Of a DNA stretch of 64,000 nt, positions 26,301 to 37,200 are shown in pieces. This DNA comes from Moniliophthora roreri. Lineage: Eukaryota; Basidiomycota; Agaricomycetes; Agaricales; Marasmiaceae. Each line of letters starts with the position of its first letter. Position 1 is the first letter of the stretch. A program made the position numbers and the translations under genes. Where the stretch lies: positions 496,001 to 560,000 of the forward strand of contig LATX02000193.1 of NCBI GenBank assembly GCA_001466705.2. The letters run 5' to 3'. The notes beneath the pieces were generated by a model. The model made no database searches. It saw only the letters and a program-made list of their open reading frames with translations, and was not told the DNA's origin.

Positions 26301-27041
26301 AACCCAAAGCTATTCGAAATCGCACAAGGCTTAGCCTACCTCCACTCACAACACATTGTTCATGGAGATCTCCGCGGTTCCAACATTCTTGTAGACGCTG
26401 ACTGGCACGCGTGTATCGCTGACTTTGGCCTTGCCGTATTCTCCGATGTGACCGTAGGCACCAACTCGTCGCATCATGCCGGCTCTGTAAGATGGATGGC
26501 ACCAGAACTCCATCATCCGGGGACGTTTGGTCTCAAGTATTTCCGAAGGACGTTTGCGAGTGATGTGTATTCCTTTGCTTGTGTTTGTGTTGAGGTGCGT
26601 GTTGCGTCTTCTTTCTCTTTGTCGCACCCCGAATCGACCTTTTTTTGGTCAGCTATACACAGGAAAACCGCCATTCGAAGACGTTCCTCGTGATACAGCC
26701 GCGTTATTCAAGGTTATGGCGGGAGAAAGGCCCGCACGACCATCAAGAATGGGAGATTGGTTATGGAATATCGTGACAATGTGTTGGAGTCAGGAGAGGG
26801 CTGAGAGGCCGAGCATGTCAAGGGTGGTAGAGATGATGCAGAGTGGGTGTCCAGGAGGAGATTTGATACCTCTTGCAAGTTTCATGCCAAGGATGATAGG
26901 ATTGGATTCTAATTTCCTCCCTTGTAGATGCCTCCACCCGACGAAGCCTTTGATGAAGATATCTCGTTGCATGGTTTGGCGTCGCAAAGCCTTAGCCGAG
27001 GGAAGCCGGTGAGGAGGATCAAAGGCAGTCGGTCATTCTGA
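23383..27041 (+). CDS. PH + CH-like + TKL-type protein kinase, 5' end uncertain
   Basis: This multi-exon gene encodes in order: a PH domain (23815-24200, with GLTTWKGWKERWLVLKS and the terminal Trp in EGWCRDI); an acidic Ser-rich linker; a calponin-homology-like domain (24670-24990, LLDGYVLCQ...NVAKFLAQC...DIFQLKDIEE); a helical linker (25247-25890); and a protein kinase (25905-26870) with VAIKR, HGDLRGSNIL and DFGLA. Phase-checked introns are 23600-23648, 23934-23990, 24261-24325, 25196-25246, 25315-25371, 25472-25520, 25707-25762, 26021-26079, 26257-26309, 26595-26652 and a GC-AG intron at 26875-26927. One very short intron (about 23778-23814) is uncertain. The kinase residues needed for catalysis are present, although HRD is HGD, as often in mushroom kinases. 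The kinase and the linker are paralogous to those at 28781-30210 and 41528-43048. A membrane-recruited signalling kinase is inferred. Confidence 0.8.
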
Positions 27042-27569
27042 TTTTGTATTCTTTTTTTTGTACATTTCCTTTCTAGGACATTGGACATTGGACGATTGCA
27101 TTTCGATCATTCATTGCTATTTCATTCCTCTTTTTTCGCGTTTCCAGCATCTGCATTTGTTCTGCTAAGTCATTCTAGCTCACATCGGTTCACTTTCTTT
27201 TCATCTTTGTTCTCTTCGTTTCTTACATGATCATTTCGCAACCACCTGTACACTAACTGCATACGAATTTCACGTTTTGTAATGCCATTGTAATCTCGTT
27301 CATCCATTGAAGGCGTACCGTCAACGTATATCCCAGTCTTCCCACTATAATGCTATGTACTACCAAACGCGTACCCAGGTAAGAATGGGTCTCTTGGTCC
27401 TCCAGAGCATCCATTTGTACTCGCCCGCAGGGTAGATAAGTATCAGTACAAATCGAAAAACGTAGATTACGCGTTTCATGTTACTGCTCAAGTTCAATAG
27501 ACGCCGAACGTGAGCGTGACCATATGATGTATAATTATATGCAAACACCAATCTTTCGCTGGACTCTTC

Positions 27570-30210
27570 ATGAACCATACTCCTAAAGGAGTGATCTATG
27601 CTAACCTTCTCCTTCCCCTCCGACATGGTCATCCACTCTGGTTACCGGAACCTACTAAGCATAGCCTCCCTGAGGAATACTCAAGTAAAGGCGTACAAAT
27701 TGGGGATGTTGGTGTTTTCACTACAGACGGTGGTTTTGAGTTTCTCTTCAATGTCTGCCTTCCCGCAGACCATCCGATCAACCAATTCCGGGGTACGCCC
27801 AGTAATTTTATTCCCATTCGCTGGAATGGCCGGATTCTTGAAACGCCGAGTCGCTTTCGGCCTGGAGAGTTGATCTGTAGTCAGGATTCGGACAGACGTC
27901 GGTTATCCGTTGCGTACGTGAACGACCCCCTACGACGCTTCATTCCTTTCTGACTTTCTGTATCAAGAGGTTCTCCTGCTGGTGCTGGACAGGCGATCGC
28001 GCTCAGCTTCCGCAATCGCAGAGGTGCAGTACTGATGCTCCCGAACGGTGCTAGTCGATTTGACTGTGCGGACGTTGCTACTTTTCGCGAATATGCCAAT
28101 ATGAACGCCCCCGACTGGTATCGGTTCGTCCGCGTTACACTGGGCCGCGAACCTAAAAATGCTCCATTACGTCTCATCGTTGGCTTCGACAAGTCCGATT
28201 CTTGGGAAATGGCACTAGTTGACTCAAACCGTGCACCAACTCCGCCGCTGATCTTCTACAAAGACGTAGATGGCCGAATAAATTTGAAGAAACCGTCCCG
28301 GTCCTCTGCTCTGGATACATGGGTCACTACCAGAGACTCTACTAGTATTGGCATGAAGAACCAAACACTATTCATTCGTGCCCTCTCAATATCGTTTCGA
28401 GGATCGGTGCTGGTTTTGCAGCAGGATACTGATATTGCAAGAATTCAAAGCTATTTGTCGATAAGGAATGTCCTAGCTACCAACTATTCAACCTCCGGGA
28501 GTAGAATTGTCAATCTGAACGATTCAGATGGATATAGTTCTGATACTTCAGAGTACTATACCGCAAGAAACGCTAGTACAATTGACGAGGAACATGACGC
28601 CAACCTTTCACCTTCTCGGGTACATGTCCCATCTATTCAAATAAAGGGCAGACACTAATTTTGCGTACTGCTAGCCTTCACATCGTTCCCCGGGTGCTGT
28701 CGATGATTCTATCGTGCGAGATGTATGTTGTTTTTTCCTCGGTCATGGGGCTCAGCAGTTCATTTCATCTCCAGGGCCAGGAATCGGATATCATGGTTAT
28801 AAGCGATTCGGATATTACGTCGTTAATTGAAGAGCTCGTCAATTTGTTAAGGTCTGCCGTTGAATCGGGAGAGGAGGGCTTCAGAAGCGCAATGATTGGC
28901 CTGCAGGGTGCAGACGCTCAAAGTTGCGCTGACCTGATCCAAGATGTATGTTTCGCAGTCATTTGCTATTCTCCGCTTGATAGTACTCACAGTTCGTGTT
29001 TCTCGGAGGTTATCGACAAATGCACCAATGAACACCACGGGCCGCTAAGACACAAGACCCATCGTCTACTTGTGAAACTGTCTAGAAGTCGAGATATCCT
29101 GCCTTCCTCTCTCTTCATCAAAGATATTGTACTCCAGAACATGCACGCTCAGTCTGGTGGCGCATTCGGAGACATTTATAGAGCCATGTATAGAGACTCA
29201 GAAGTTGCAGTCAAGCGGATCCGCGTTTTTCCAAGCACTCCGGAAAGCGATCGGCAGAAGTTATTCAGGGTATGCTCGTCCTTCATTATTGTATATGACT
29301 TCCTCATTCATGTGAATACATGCAGAGCTTTTATCGAGAAGCTATCCTCTGGCGAGCACTGCAGCACCCCTACGTCCTGCCGTTCCTGGGCGTAGACTCT
29401 GATACCTTCCCCGGTTTCGTTTGTTTGGTTTCACCGTGGATGAAGAATGGTACGATTATACAGCACTTGAGGAAGGTGGACGGGCATGATGTTGACTTGA
29501 GGGTATGTGTCTGAGCTGTTATGGTAATTACTTGAGGCCCATAGATCTGGATTGAAAAGTTATTCGAGATCGCGCAAGCCCTAGCATATCTTCATTCACA
29601 GGATATCGTACACGGTGATCTCCGTGGTGTATGTCCTTTTGTTTTATTTTTCTTTCCATTTGACTGAATCCTACAGTCAAATATTCTTGTAGACCTGGAA
29701 TTCCATGCGTGTATCGCTGACTTTGGGCTTTCGGTCTTTTCAGACGGGACTCTACGCACTAATTCGTCACAACATGGCGGTTCCATGCGATGGATGGCTC
29801 CAGAGCTTCATCTTCCGCAAGGATTCGGTCTCAAGAGTCGTTGGCGAACGTTTGCGAGTGATGTCTATTCCTTTGCATGTGTCTGTGTAGAGGTTGATAT
29901 GAATTCGTTTCTCTTCTCCTTCAGATCTAGTCTAATCATTTTCAAGCAGCTTTACACAAGGGAACGACCATTCAAAGACGTTCATAATGATGCGGGTGTG
30001 TTACTCAAGGTGATCAAAGGAGAAAGGCCGAAACGGCCCTCTCGGATGAAGGGTTGGCTGTGGAATATCGTGGAGGCTTGTTGGGATCATGACAGAGTTA
30101 AGAGGCCAAGTATGTCAAGGGTGGTGGAGATAACACAGAGTGGGTGCCCTGGAGGAGTGTTGACACCTCTTGTGAGTTCAGCGTTGAGCATGCCGGAGCT
30201 GAAGCGCTGA
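27570..30210 (+). CDS. GHG-domain + TKL-type kinase fusion (paralogue 1)
   Basis: Nine exons give 735 residues: 27570-27913, 27968-28619, 28675-28722, 28781-28945, 29009-29269, 29326-29502, 29545-29628, 29677-29892, 29950-30210. Residues 1-330 are a basidiomycete domain of unknown function with GHGHPLWLPEP, GVQIGDVG, FEFLFNVCLPADHPIN, GAVLMLPNGASR and FDKSDSW. A 16-residue linker exon (AVDDSIVRD) joins it to a helical region (FRSAMIGLQGADAQSC) and a kinase with VAVKR, HGDLRGSNIL and DFGLS. The TGA at 27951-27953 is not a mutation: it lies in a 54-nt intron, and splicing it gives the same VxGS joint as the GTPase paralogue. An alternative last intron from 30172 is possible. A receptor- or adaptor-like kinase role is inferred. 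Confidence 0.85.
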
Positions 30211-31150
30211 AGCTTGGTCTCCTAGATGGTTCTGCCCGTTGAAATAATCAACCAAGTTTCATGCGCATAGTGTCTCCGAAACAAGCTCATCAAACTCGGT
30301 GTGCTAGAAAGGCACTTATATCGCACAGAATGACAAGTCTAGGGTGCATGCGTCATGAAAGGTATGCTCTTGGACATCAGACAGCTGCATATCGATCATT
30401 CATTGCTACCTAGTTTGCTCATTCCTCTTTCTCATGCTTTAGTCATTTGAACTTTGTTCCGCCACAGTCATTTTACCTCGCATCTGCTCGTTTTCTATGC
30501 ACGCTTGTTTTCCTTGTGTTCGCCATAATCATTTCGCGACTACCTGTACAATAGCTGTATACGAATCTCACATTCAGGAATGTTATTGTAATCTCGTTTA
30601 TTCACCCGACTTAGTTTCCGAGATTGCTCCCACCGGAGTCCTATCATATACATCAGTTAGGTAATGTTAATGGTTATCATCATATCATAGAGGGATTCCA
30701 ATCAAGGGGCTGGATGGATTACATGTATTTTTTCTCGACTCATCACCTTTCTTGAAGCGACGCATGTGCCCTAGGGTCAAAAAGGAAACACCTCAGGCCT
30801 CAGGCCTCAGTCGCGAGCACAGCACGTGGGTCGCGGAATGAGACCAGCACCGTACACGCGCCCGCTTCCTTTTATGACACACCTCCCTTTTTTGGGCTGC
30901 GCAGGTACAATCGCTCGAAGATGTAGCCACAGATGTTGCACAGAGGGCCCAAAAGAGATGTGTTACAATGTTGTGAGCTGAAGAGCTAAACTTGATTGCT
31001 TTGAGCTAGATTCAGGTTGCGAATGGTAAAGGAGTCACTCCTCGCTTCGTGACTACACATGAAATTTGAATGAGATAAATTGAAAAATTTCAGTGGTACA
31101 ATGAGTCCATGCCACAAATCACAAATTCTAAAGGGAAACTGTCCAAATGA
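30211..31150. other. Intergenic; 3' flank shared with the other kinase genes
   Basis: The stretch around 30372-30600 (TGATCATTCA-like, then CATCTGCTCG, CTACCTGTACA and AATCTCGTT) resembles 27075-27310 and 43186-43430, so the duplicated unit included the 3' flank. No gene is seen. A short CCTCAGG tandem lies near 30793. Confidence 0.5.
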
Positions 31151-31796
31151 CTAACAGACTTGGAACAACGCCATACAGTTGCCGGCGTTTGTGTTGACAA
31201 GTCCATCTATAGTACGAGGCAAGGTATGTCAGAATACTATTTCGACCGTGGTCAAAGACAAAGCTACTCTGGTCATTGTTGTTATTGCAGCAATAAACCC
31301 TTCCGTTACTGCAGACCCCACTGAGAATTGAGCAGCTTAACAGATCGGGGAATCGCACTCCAAGAGAGTTGCAGCAGTGCTGTACACCACCGTTACCACA
31401 GACATTTCCACCGTTCTGATCGGGAACAGAGGTAGTGAATGGCGGCTCCCAGGTGGTGGTAGGAGGTGGGGGAGGAGGGTGAGTAGTGGCAGGGGGGGGC
31501 TCTGATGTAGTAGGCGGGGGAGGAGGGTGAGTAGTCGTTAGGGGACGCTCCAACATGGTGGTAGTTGGGGGCTGAGTAGTGGTTGGGAGATGCTCCAATG
31601 TAGTAGTTGAAGGATTTCCTGACATGGTAGTGGTCGGGGGATTCCCAGACGTGGTGGTGATCAGCGGATCTGACCAAGTCATAGTGGGCAGAGGAGGATT
31701 GTCCATAGTTAAGCACTCAGATACAGTGACTGTGATGCTGATGGTGTCTCCACCAAGAACCAAGGACGTAGCAGCAAAGGTGATAAGAGCTACCAT
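31151..31796 (-). CDS. Hydrophobin-like secreted protein with Thr/Pro-rich mucin region
   Basis: Two exons on the minus strand (31268-31796 and 31151-31206, intron 31207-31267) give 194 residues. A hydrophobic N-terminus (MVALITFAATSLVLG) fits a signal peptide. It is followed by about 90 residues of TTT/PPP-rich repeats likely to be O-glycosylated. The C-terminal domain has the hydrophobin cysteine order: C, CC in HCCNSLG, C, C, CC in YCCNNN, C in GNC, plus one extra terminal Cys. Spacing between the third and fifth cysteines is shorter than in standard class I hydrophobins. Splicing restores the family-typical NGLVN after the last CC, which supports the intron. Hydrophobins coat aerial structures. 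The mucin-like extension is unusual and could place the domain away from the wall. Confidence 0.75.
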
Positions 31797-32414
31797 AACC
31801 TGCTTTTGAAGAGCATTTTGAGCGAGAGACTGTTGTTGTTGTTGTTGGGTAAAAAGGTGGAACTTGGACTTTGGAACTTGGACTTTAACAGCTTAGAATG
31901 TGCCAGCCCTTATACCTCTCTGGATATGCGTGGTCTGAGAGTCTCCACGGTGTCTATTCTTTCAACCAGGTCTCTCGGAAAGTGAAAACAACCTTGACTG
32001 AGAAGTCCAAACTGTATCAGCCGCTTCCAGAACGGAATGAGATGTATCGCTTGGTCCCATGAAGTGACGTTGAACCCTTCTGGCTTCATTCCTATCTGCA
32101 AGCCCATGTTTACAAGTTTTTAATGATGTCGAGCTTTTCAGTGTGTTTTCTGTGATGGTATGCATATGCCTATGCAAAACATTCTTTTATAGTGTGTACT
32201 TCATGTCTAGTTGATCTAATAATGCCTCCTTTAATCGACTCGTTGAATAGTCTCACAGCGGAAAAAGAAAAAAAAGAAAAAGACGGACCTGCGTTCTGAG
32301 ACTAATGACCCCACTTTTAGCAGCCTGAAAGATTCTGAATCGCTTCCCGTTCGACTCGCAATCTGTTTTTGACTTATACAGAGCATTCAGCATTGTGGTT
32401 GAGCCGGCAGTGGT

Positions 32415-32660
32415 CGTGATTAGAAGGAATGAGTGCTAAAACATCCCGAATCCCGAATCGCAGAACCTCGCTGCGTTGTGAACTACAATATATATACGGA
32501 GCGACGACTTTGGGACCAAGGGGATGCCATAGGTATAGCGTAAACTTAGAGTACCTGGAAAGTATCTGTGGTATGCACGTATTGCTTCTCCACCCCTCCT
32601 CGATATCTGAAAGATGCAGTCCATTGGCTGGGTGGGTGAGTATAGGACATGCTTTTTTCA
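32415..32660. repeat. Dispersed repeat, second copy at 43447-43700
   Basis: The sequences share AGAAGGAATGAG, AACCTCGCTGCGT, GACTTTGGGACCAAGGGGAT, GTATAGCGTAAAC, AAAGTATCTGTGGTA and TTGCTTCTCCACCCCTC in the same order, with local indels. On the minus strand both copies keep a short similar frame (LYLWHPLGPKV in this copy), but it is interrupted in the second. No termini or target duplications were identified. Confidence 0.65.
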
Positions 32661-32906
32661 GTTTTGTTCCCTTTGGATGGCCTCTCCTTGGCTCAATCAG
32701 ACTCGATCCCACTATCTCAAAAGTCTCGGTTCCAAGTTTTGGCACAAAAGCAAATCCATAAAATTATCAATCCGAGGAAGCCATGTCACATACTAACCAA
32801 ATTGCTTTCGACATTGTCTCTTTGTCTCTGACCACCACCATCTCACACGCAATGTCTTCCGAGATCCCCCAGGCGTTAGCGAGAGTCCATCAGTCCATAT
32901 TCTGGG

Positions 32907-33417
32907 ATGGGTAGAGGGAATTATCAGCTTGAGGTGCTAAAAGGGGCGGGGTTCTTGGTGAGTCTGCTCCAATCTTCTTACATGCGTGTCATTTCTGAAG
33001 AGATTGTCAATATGCAGGTCCCGTCTTTCGCTGATTTTAAATCACAGGTTATCACGAACACAGCCGAAACACCCCCAGCCAGAACCGCATTCATACAAGC
33101 AGTATGTCCCGCAGATCGTGATTTCTGTTCACGGATTGACTGACGCTACTGCAGAACAGATCTTACGTCGTCTTTCATCAGACAGGTACGCATAAGGAGC
33201 GTGTGTCACTAACAAGTCCTTGCATATATTCCTTCCGCAACTGGTTTCTCCATTATGGTATGTGCAACATATCTTGCGCTATGACGAATCTCGCATCTAT
33301 TGGACACAGCTTTTCGTTTATCTGGCCAATCGCATTATAAAGAGGCGGTCACTTGGGGAACAAGAGGTAGATGGCGTGTTGAGCGCAATCGAGTGCGAGC
33401 AAGCCGCGGGTAGCTGA
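32907..33417 (+). CDS. Small hypothetical protein, tentative multi-exon model
   Basis: An ATG at 32907 opens an exon ending at a GTGAGT donor (about 32957). Acceptor ATGCAG near 33017 resumes with VPSFADFKSQ. A second donor, GTATGT near 33102, and acceptor CTGCAG near 33154 join in phase, giving a roughly 105-residue product. Downstream two readings are possible, one with a hydrophobic segment (FSIMLFVYLAN) ending at 33417 and one basic. Neither resembles a family I know. The splice signals are good, but the length is small. Confidence 0.3.
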
Positions 33418-34205
33418 TTGGGTAAGTGGTTGTGCAGGTAACGAGCTCTAGTGGAATTGAGCGCCGTATAGATAATAGAGAATGTAATATAGTCGTATCT
33501 AGTGTACTCGAGCGTAATTGAGCGCCCTACTGCGGCGAAAAATCGTACGATTTGAATATTTTATTTTCCAGCTGCCGTTCATTTACCTGCTCAGGCTAGA
33601 TTTCACTAGATTTGGCTCTGACGCAAATCAAACGACTCGATTTCACTAGAAAATCCGACCTCCTTATCCTCAAAAATATAGTGAGATCGAGTCCATTCTA
33701 GCAGTATCGAGCCGCCGGCAAGACTCGTTTTCACAAGACTCGGCTAGATTCGGCTCGATCGACCTTTTCCTGGGGCTCACCTCGTCACCAACTTACTATC
33801 GCATACTGCATGCCTTTCGTTGGATGCAATCTACTATTAACTATGCCATAATACTTGTACATAGCAAAAGATACTCAGTCGAATGATCCGTTTTCGAGGC
33901 TAACGTTGGGCATTGTTAGCTGAACGCTGTGCTGAGTGCTCTGAGGAAAATATTCCGAATTGGAAGGCCGGAGGCGCCGCAACGTTCAATGTCTGCACCA
34001 ATCACCATAGATTCTTAAACGGTCAAAGCAACGTTTTCGTATTCGGCTTGAGCTTGAAGTTACTGGGGCAGTGCCGTGCCACTGCCTACAATTTTCAGAA
34101 TAGCTGTAGAGAATTGACAGAGCTCAATCAATATGTCGCTAACAGCCGCTGCATGCGACAACAGCTTTCAACATGTAAAGATCCAGCTCTCTATCCTCCC
34201 TCATC
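33418..34205. other. Intergenic upstream of the GHG-GTPase gene
   Basis: It contains scattered similar short motifs (CTCGATTTCACTAGA, GGCTCGATCGA, GAGCGCC twice near 33460 and 33515) suggesting old simple-repeat decay. No gene or clear promoter element is recognised. Confidence 0.4.
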
Positions 34206-37200
34206 ATGGACTCTGAAGGACAGCTCTATGCCCGACTTCTCCTTCCGCTCGGACACGGCTACGCACTCTGGCTACCAGAACCCAATGGTGACCTCCCTGT
34301 GGAATACTTGGATCAAGGTGTACGAATCGGGGACGTTGGCATCGTCACTCCCGATGGCGGATTCGACTTCCTCTTTAACGTCTGCCTTCCTGTAGACCAC
34401 CCAATCAACCAATCCCGTGGCACCCCCGATAATTTCGTCCACATTCCATGGAATGGTCAGACTTATCAAATACAAAACCGCTTCCGACCAGGAATTCCTA
34501 TATTTAGTCGGCGCGGAAGCCAACGTCAGCTAAGCATCGAGGGATCAGTAATCGTTCCGTACGTGAAGATCCCTTTCCTCCAGTTCATTCTGTTTATAAT
34601 TCTCCGCATTCAGTGGGTCACTAGTTGGCGTCGGGGGAGGAATCGAAATATCCTTCAACTATGATAGTGGTGCAGTATTGATGCCCCCAAACGGCGCCAG
34701 TAGACTCGACTGCTCCCATCGAGCTGTCTTTCGCGAATGTGCTCAAAAAAATGCACACAACTGGTATCAATTCGTCAACGGTACACTAGGCCGAGAAGCT
34801 GAAAACGGGTCGTTATATCTTGTCACTGGCTTTGATAAGACGGACTCTTGGGAAACCGCACTATTCGACTCGACCCATTCGAGTCGGTCGTGTGTGTTGA
34901 CTTTCAGCACGGGCGGGGTAGCCGATGGCCGAATGAGGTTATCACAATCCTCTATTATTCAATCATCAGTTGCCAGCAGGTGCTCTACGACTACCGGCAA
35001 ATACAACCAAGTATTGTTCATTCGTGGCTTTCGAATATCTCTACGACAGGGACTGCATGCTCGGCTTCTCGGAGGTATAAGGATTGCTGATACCTATACC
35101 TCATCAAGCCGGCAAATTCTTGGTGGTGTGGGTCGCTTTCAGTTCAATCTTCCGGCCTCCCATCCAGGCTCCCCTCCGAGAGGCGGTGGGAATGAAAGTC
35201 CGGAAGGAACCCGCCGTGGTGATGGTAGCTCTTCTCCGTTTGATTCCAGCACTGTCTTGGATTCAGATGAGTACATAAAGGAACAGGATTCTAATGCTTC
35301 GGACAGCGACACCAGTGCTGAGGAAAGTGACTTCCTGCCTTCTCAGGTCTGCCCTCGTCTACTCGTTCATTAAGGAGTGTAACGCATACTCAACCTAGCC
35401 TTATCATCCCTTGAGCATTATCAATGATTCGATTTTGCGGAATGTGAGTCATCTCACGATCGTCATGGTTCTAGTGACTCATTCCCAGGTCATCTACAGA
35501 ATCACGATGTGGATATCGTTGTCACCCATGACGACGATTGGATCATGTTACTGACTAAAGAGGTTTGTGAAAACTAATACATGTTTGCACGACTGAGGAT
35601 CAAACATGGGCATGCACAGGATTCTGTGATGCCAGATGATCAAGTGTTGGTGCAAAGATTTGAAGAGAAATTCCATGTGTCTGTGACAAATGGTGAGCAT
35701 TTTACATATCTGTTAGTATACAGCATTGATTGCATTTCCTAAGGGTTGGCTATTTTGGAACCAGTCTCTGACCAAGTTCGCGCTGACGGCCGGCCATCGG
35801 AGACAATGTCAGAGTCGGCGCAATATAATAGGTCTTCTCGTAGAATATCGGACGGCGCCGTACAAACGCCTCATTCCAGAATAATCATATCGCACGACGG
35901 AGAAGACGCCGTAAAGAAACACGTTCCACGATTTCGGGTTCTGGTGATGGGCAGAAGGAATGCGGGAAAGACGACGATTCTGCAGAAAATGACTCAGAGC
36001 TCGGATGGAGAGTTTATTGTTCGTGACTCAAATGGAAATCAAGTGAGTTAGACACTGATGATCTTATAATAATAATCCCAGTTGACGACCTTGGTTCTTC
36101 AGGTAGATCCCGGTTCCATACTGCAGCCATCCGTTGAAGTGAGTACTGCTGCTACTGGTTTACTTGTTCATGGATCTCAATTGTTCTTTCTAGCGTGGTA
36201 GAAGTCGCATTGATTGGGAAATAACTTATCCCAGGTCCTCTTTTCACTCACTCAAATGGGTCGTGTGATGACTCACACGACCGTTCATAGTAATGAGCGC
36301 TTTGTGTTTCACGACTCGCGTGGGATGGAAGCTGGGTCGCGAGACGAGCTGGAGACGTTGAAGGATTTCATAAAGCGGAGAATCCAAAGGGTACCATTGA
36401 GCGAGAAGTTGCATGTCATATGGTGAGCCCTCGAAGTGTTGGGTTAGCCATTCCTTTAACATCCATCTAAGGTATTGTTTGCCTACCGACACGAGTCGGC
36501 CTCTGTGTCACGAAGAGATGGCTTTTTTTGAGCAGGGTACCGGAGACGGTGAGTGACTTAGTTGCTTTCTACAGGGTTCGGTGGTAATCTGTTCTTCAGT
36601 CCCTGTCATTGCTGTATTCACCAAGTTTGAGGATCGTATCACCAAGGCGTTTAGTCAACTTCGCGACGGCGGTATGAGCCTGAGGGAAGCACGGAGACGT
36701 GCGCCAGAGAAAGCCTTTCGGGACTTTGAGGTGCTCTTTTCAGAACGGAGGCGACAGATGAGATACCCGCCTGCAGATTGCGTTTACTTGCAGAGCAAGT
36801 TGCACTATAACTTCAGTTGTCATACCACTCATCTACCCCAGATATGAACAAACCGGAAACAACGTGCGCCGACTTGACTTCAGCCACTCACAGAACCATC
36901 CAGACAGAGGTCATTTCGCGCCTTTTCGCCATGGTCCAACGAAATAGCGTGGAAGTCTCGATGGGAATCGCCTTGGTCTAGTATGTTCACCTGGTGTCAT
37001 CTCAGTTCTTTTGTCTCATCATGACTACTAGCGCCATGTCACTTGCGAACGAGAAACACGAACATGCACGACTGGAAAACAATAAAGTGTATGAATGGTC
37101 GATTCTGCTGCTTTCTCTATTTCCCCACTGGGTAAGTGGCAGTTGTCGATAATGATATAAGCTGAAGTCGACGTCACTCCCTAAATTTGGAACTTCAGAA

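Noticed and set aside
27951..27953. TGA interpreted as a premature stop in the first GHG-kinase gene
   Set aside because: It lies inside a 54-nt GTACGT...AAG intron. Splicing gives the same VxGS joint as the spliced GTPase paralogue, so the gene is not called a pseudogene.
32660..32730. Possible tRNA or tRNA-derived SINE (GGGATCGAGTC resembles a B box on the minus strand)
   Set aside because: No A box at the right distance and no cloverleaf could be drawn.
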